Source: Epinephelus fuscoguttatus
Lineage: Eukaryota; Chordata; Actinopteri; Perciformes; Serranidae
Length of the DNA stretch: 64,000 bases
Assembly: GCF_011397635.1 (NCBI RefSeq)
Contig: NC_064765.1
Span: 27,432,632 to 27,496,631 of the forward strand
Direction of reading: 5' to 3'
Part shown: positions 63,245 through 64,000 of the stretch, one piece after another
How the letters are laid out: each line of letters opens with the position of its first letter
How positions within the stretch are numbered: position 1 is the first letter of the stretch
The notes under the pieces: generated by a model
Seen by the model: the letters and a program-made list of their open reading frames with translations, nothing else
What the model was told of the DNA's origin: nothing
Databases searched by the model: none
Program-made: the position numbers and the translations under genes

Positions 63245-64000
63245 CTACAGAAGAAAGAGAACATTTGTCAGTCAGGCAACAATCAGGCTGAGGCTACTTT
63301 GTAACCTTAAGGCAGCAATTAAACCAACACAGTGGTGAAAGCATGAACAGGTGAGCGTGCGCTGCGTCTACCCACACTCTGACTGCCCCTGTTAATGAGC
63401 AGCATGATGAACAGTCTGGTGAGAGACACAGCTAGCCTGATGAGAATGGTTGTCCTTCAAAGACCTCATTTTGGTTTGCTCCCATGCTGAGACTCCCTGC
63501 AGCCACTGAGGCCTGCAGACAGGCAGCTACAGGGAGCCACAGCAGGAGAGGACGTACTAACACAGCACTGTGAGTGGGACTAATATATTACATTTGGGCT
63601 AGCACCAAGAAGATTAAGCCCCTGAACCTTAAAAATATTTGAGCATATGAATTATCTGGTATACTACTAATATTCCATATGTACGTTTGTTTCTGGTTTG
63701 AGAAAAATAAGACACTTAAATTTCATGTACTGGTAGGACACTGCTCCATCTATAAAGGAATAATTACTTATTATAAAGCTGTCAGTTTTTACCAGTCAAC
63801 ATATTTCATCTGCTTTTTCTTAGTGCTGCCCCCTTTGAACATTATTTTTTGCATCAAATCTGTTACAGTGCGAGGCTGTTGTTAAAAAGACATACTGATA
63901 CTGATAAAGTAAAATAAGGCCACCTATCCACCCACATAGAAGAGAAAATGATTGAATACAGCTGCTTTCTGCAGATCAGTGGAACAAGCAGCCAATCAGC
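63245..64000. other. pdss2 intron to window edge
   Basis: No further pdss2 exon was recognised. No named repeat. Confidence 0.45.

Overview
The window is nuclear DNA from a ray-finned (teleost) fish. It holds intron-rich vertebrate genes with GT-AG introns, AATAAA poly(A) signals, and a dense load of repeats typical of teleosts: L2-like LINEs, tRNA-derived SINEs, TTAA-flanked and foldback non-autonomous elements, and Harbinger-like and hAT-like remnants. The gene trio mtres1 - bend3 - pdss2 lies in the same order as on human chromosome 6q21. I see no prokaryotic features, no CRISPR array, and no retrovirus or LTR element that I can support.

Layout. (1) 0-16 kb: two copies of the large first coding exon of a b(0,+)-type amino acid transporter (SLC7A9/13-like), both on the minus strand. 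The left copy is dead: a 3.2 kb LINE sits inside the exon, flanked by a 6 bp target duplication, and the exon also carries a Trp-to-stop change. The right copy is open. No further exons of either copy are recognised. Between them lie a nearly intact LINE whose ORF carries a 2A-like NPGP motif, and two head-to-tail copies of a DNA transposon. A large foldback element lies just upstream of the right copy. (2) 16.3-24.1 kb: utp25 (diexf/def), minus strand, complete in 12 coding exons with consistent phases; predicted protein 758 aa. (3) 24.1-26.4 kb: utp25 promoter, a SINE with a perfect 12 bp target duplication, and LINE tails. (4) 26.4-37 kb, plus strand: an isolated first coding exon of grxcr1, a three-level nest of transposons, and complete tmem151b (2 coding exons, 495 aa). 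(5) 37.7-47.2 kb: mtres1 (plus, 3 coding exons, 230 aa) tail-to-tail with bend3 (minus, 3 coding exons, 820 aa), whose CpG-rich promoter is near 47 kb. (6) 47.2-57.3 kb: a gene-free interval with possible regulatory DNA, a duplicated ~220 bp segment, and a 1.4 kb CpG-rich Harbinger-like transposon. (7) 57.5-64 kb: the last three coding exons of pdss2 (minus), including a 36-nt micro-exon. One of its introns holds a repeat array with nuclear-receptor DR1 sites.

The genes do not form a pathway. utp25 acts in small-subunit ribosome biogenesis, mtres1 in the mitochondrial matrix, pdss2 in coenzyme Q synthesis, bend3 in chromatin repression, tmem151b is a membrane protein, grxcr1 a hair-cell protein, and the SLC7 copies belong to an amino acid exchanger family. 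One link seen in the sequence: the promoters of utp25 and mtres1 share a short module (CTCF-like core plus a GAAGAAG-type segment) in the same orientation relative to each gene. Nothing here is clearly a new biological system. The best leads are that promoter module, the 2A-bearing LINE, the LINE-broken SLC7A exon, and the DR1 array in pdss2.
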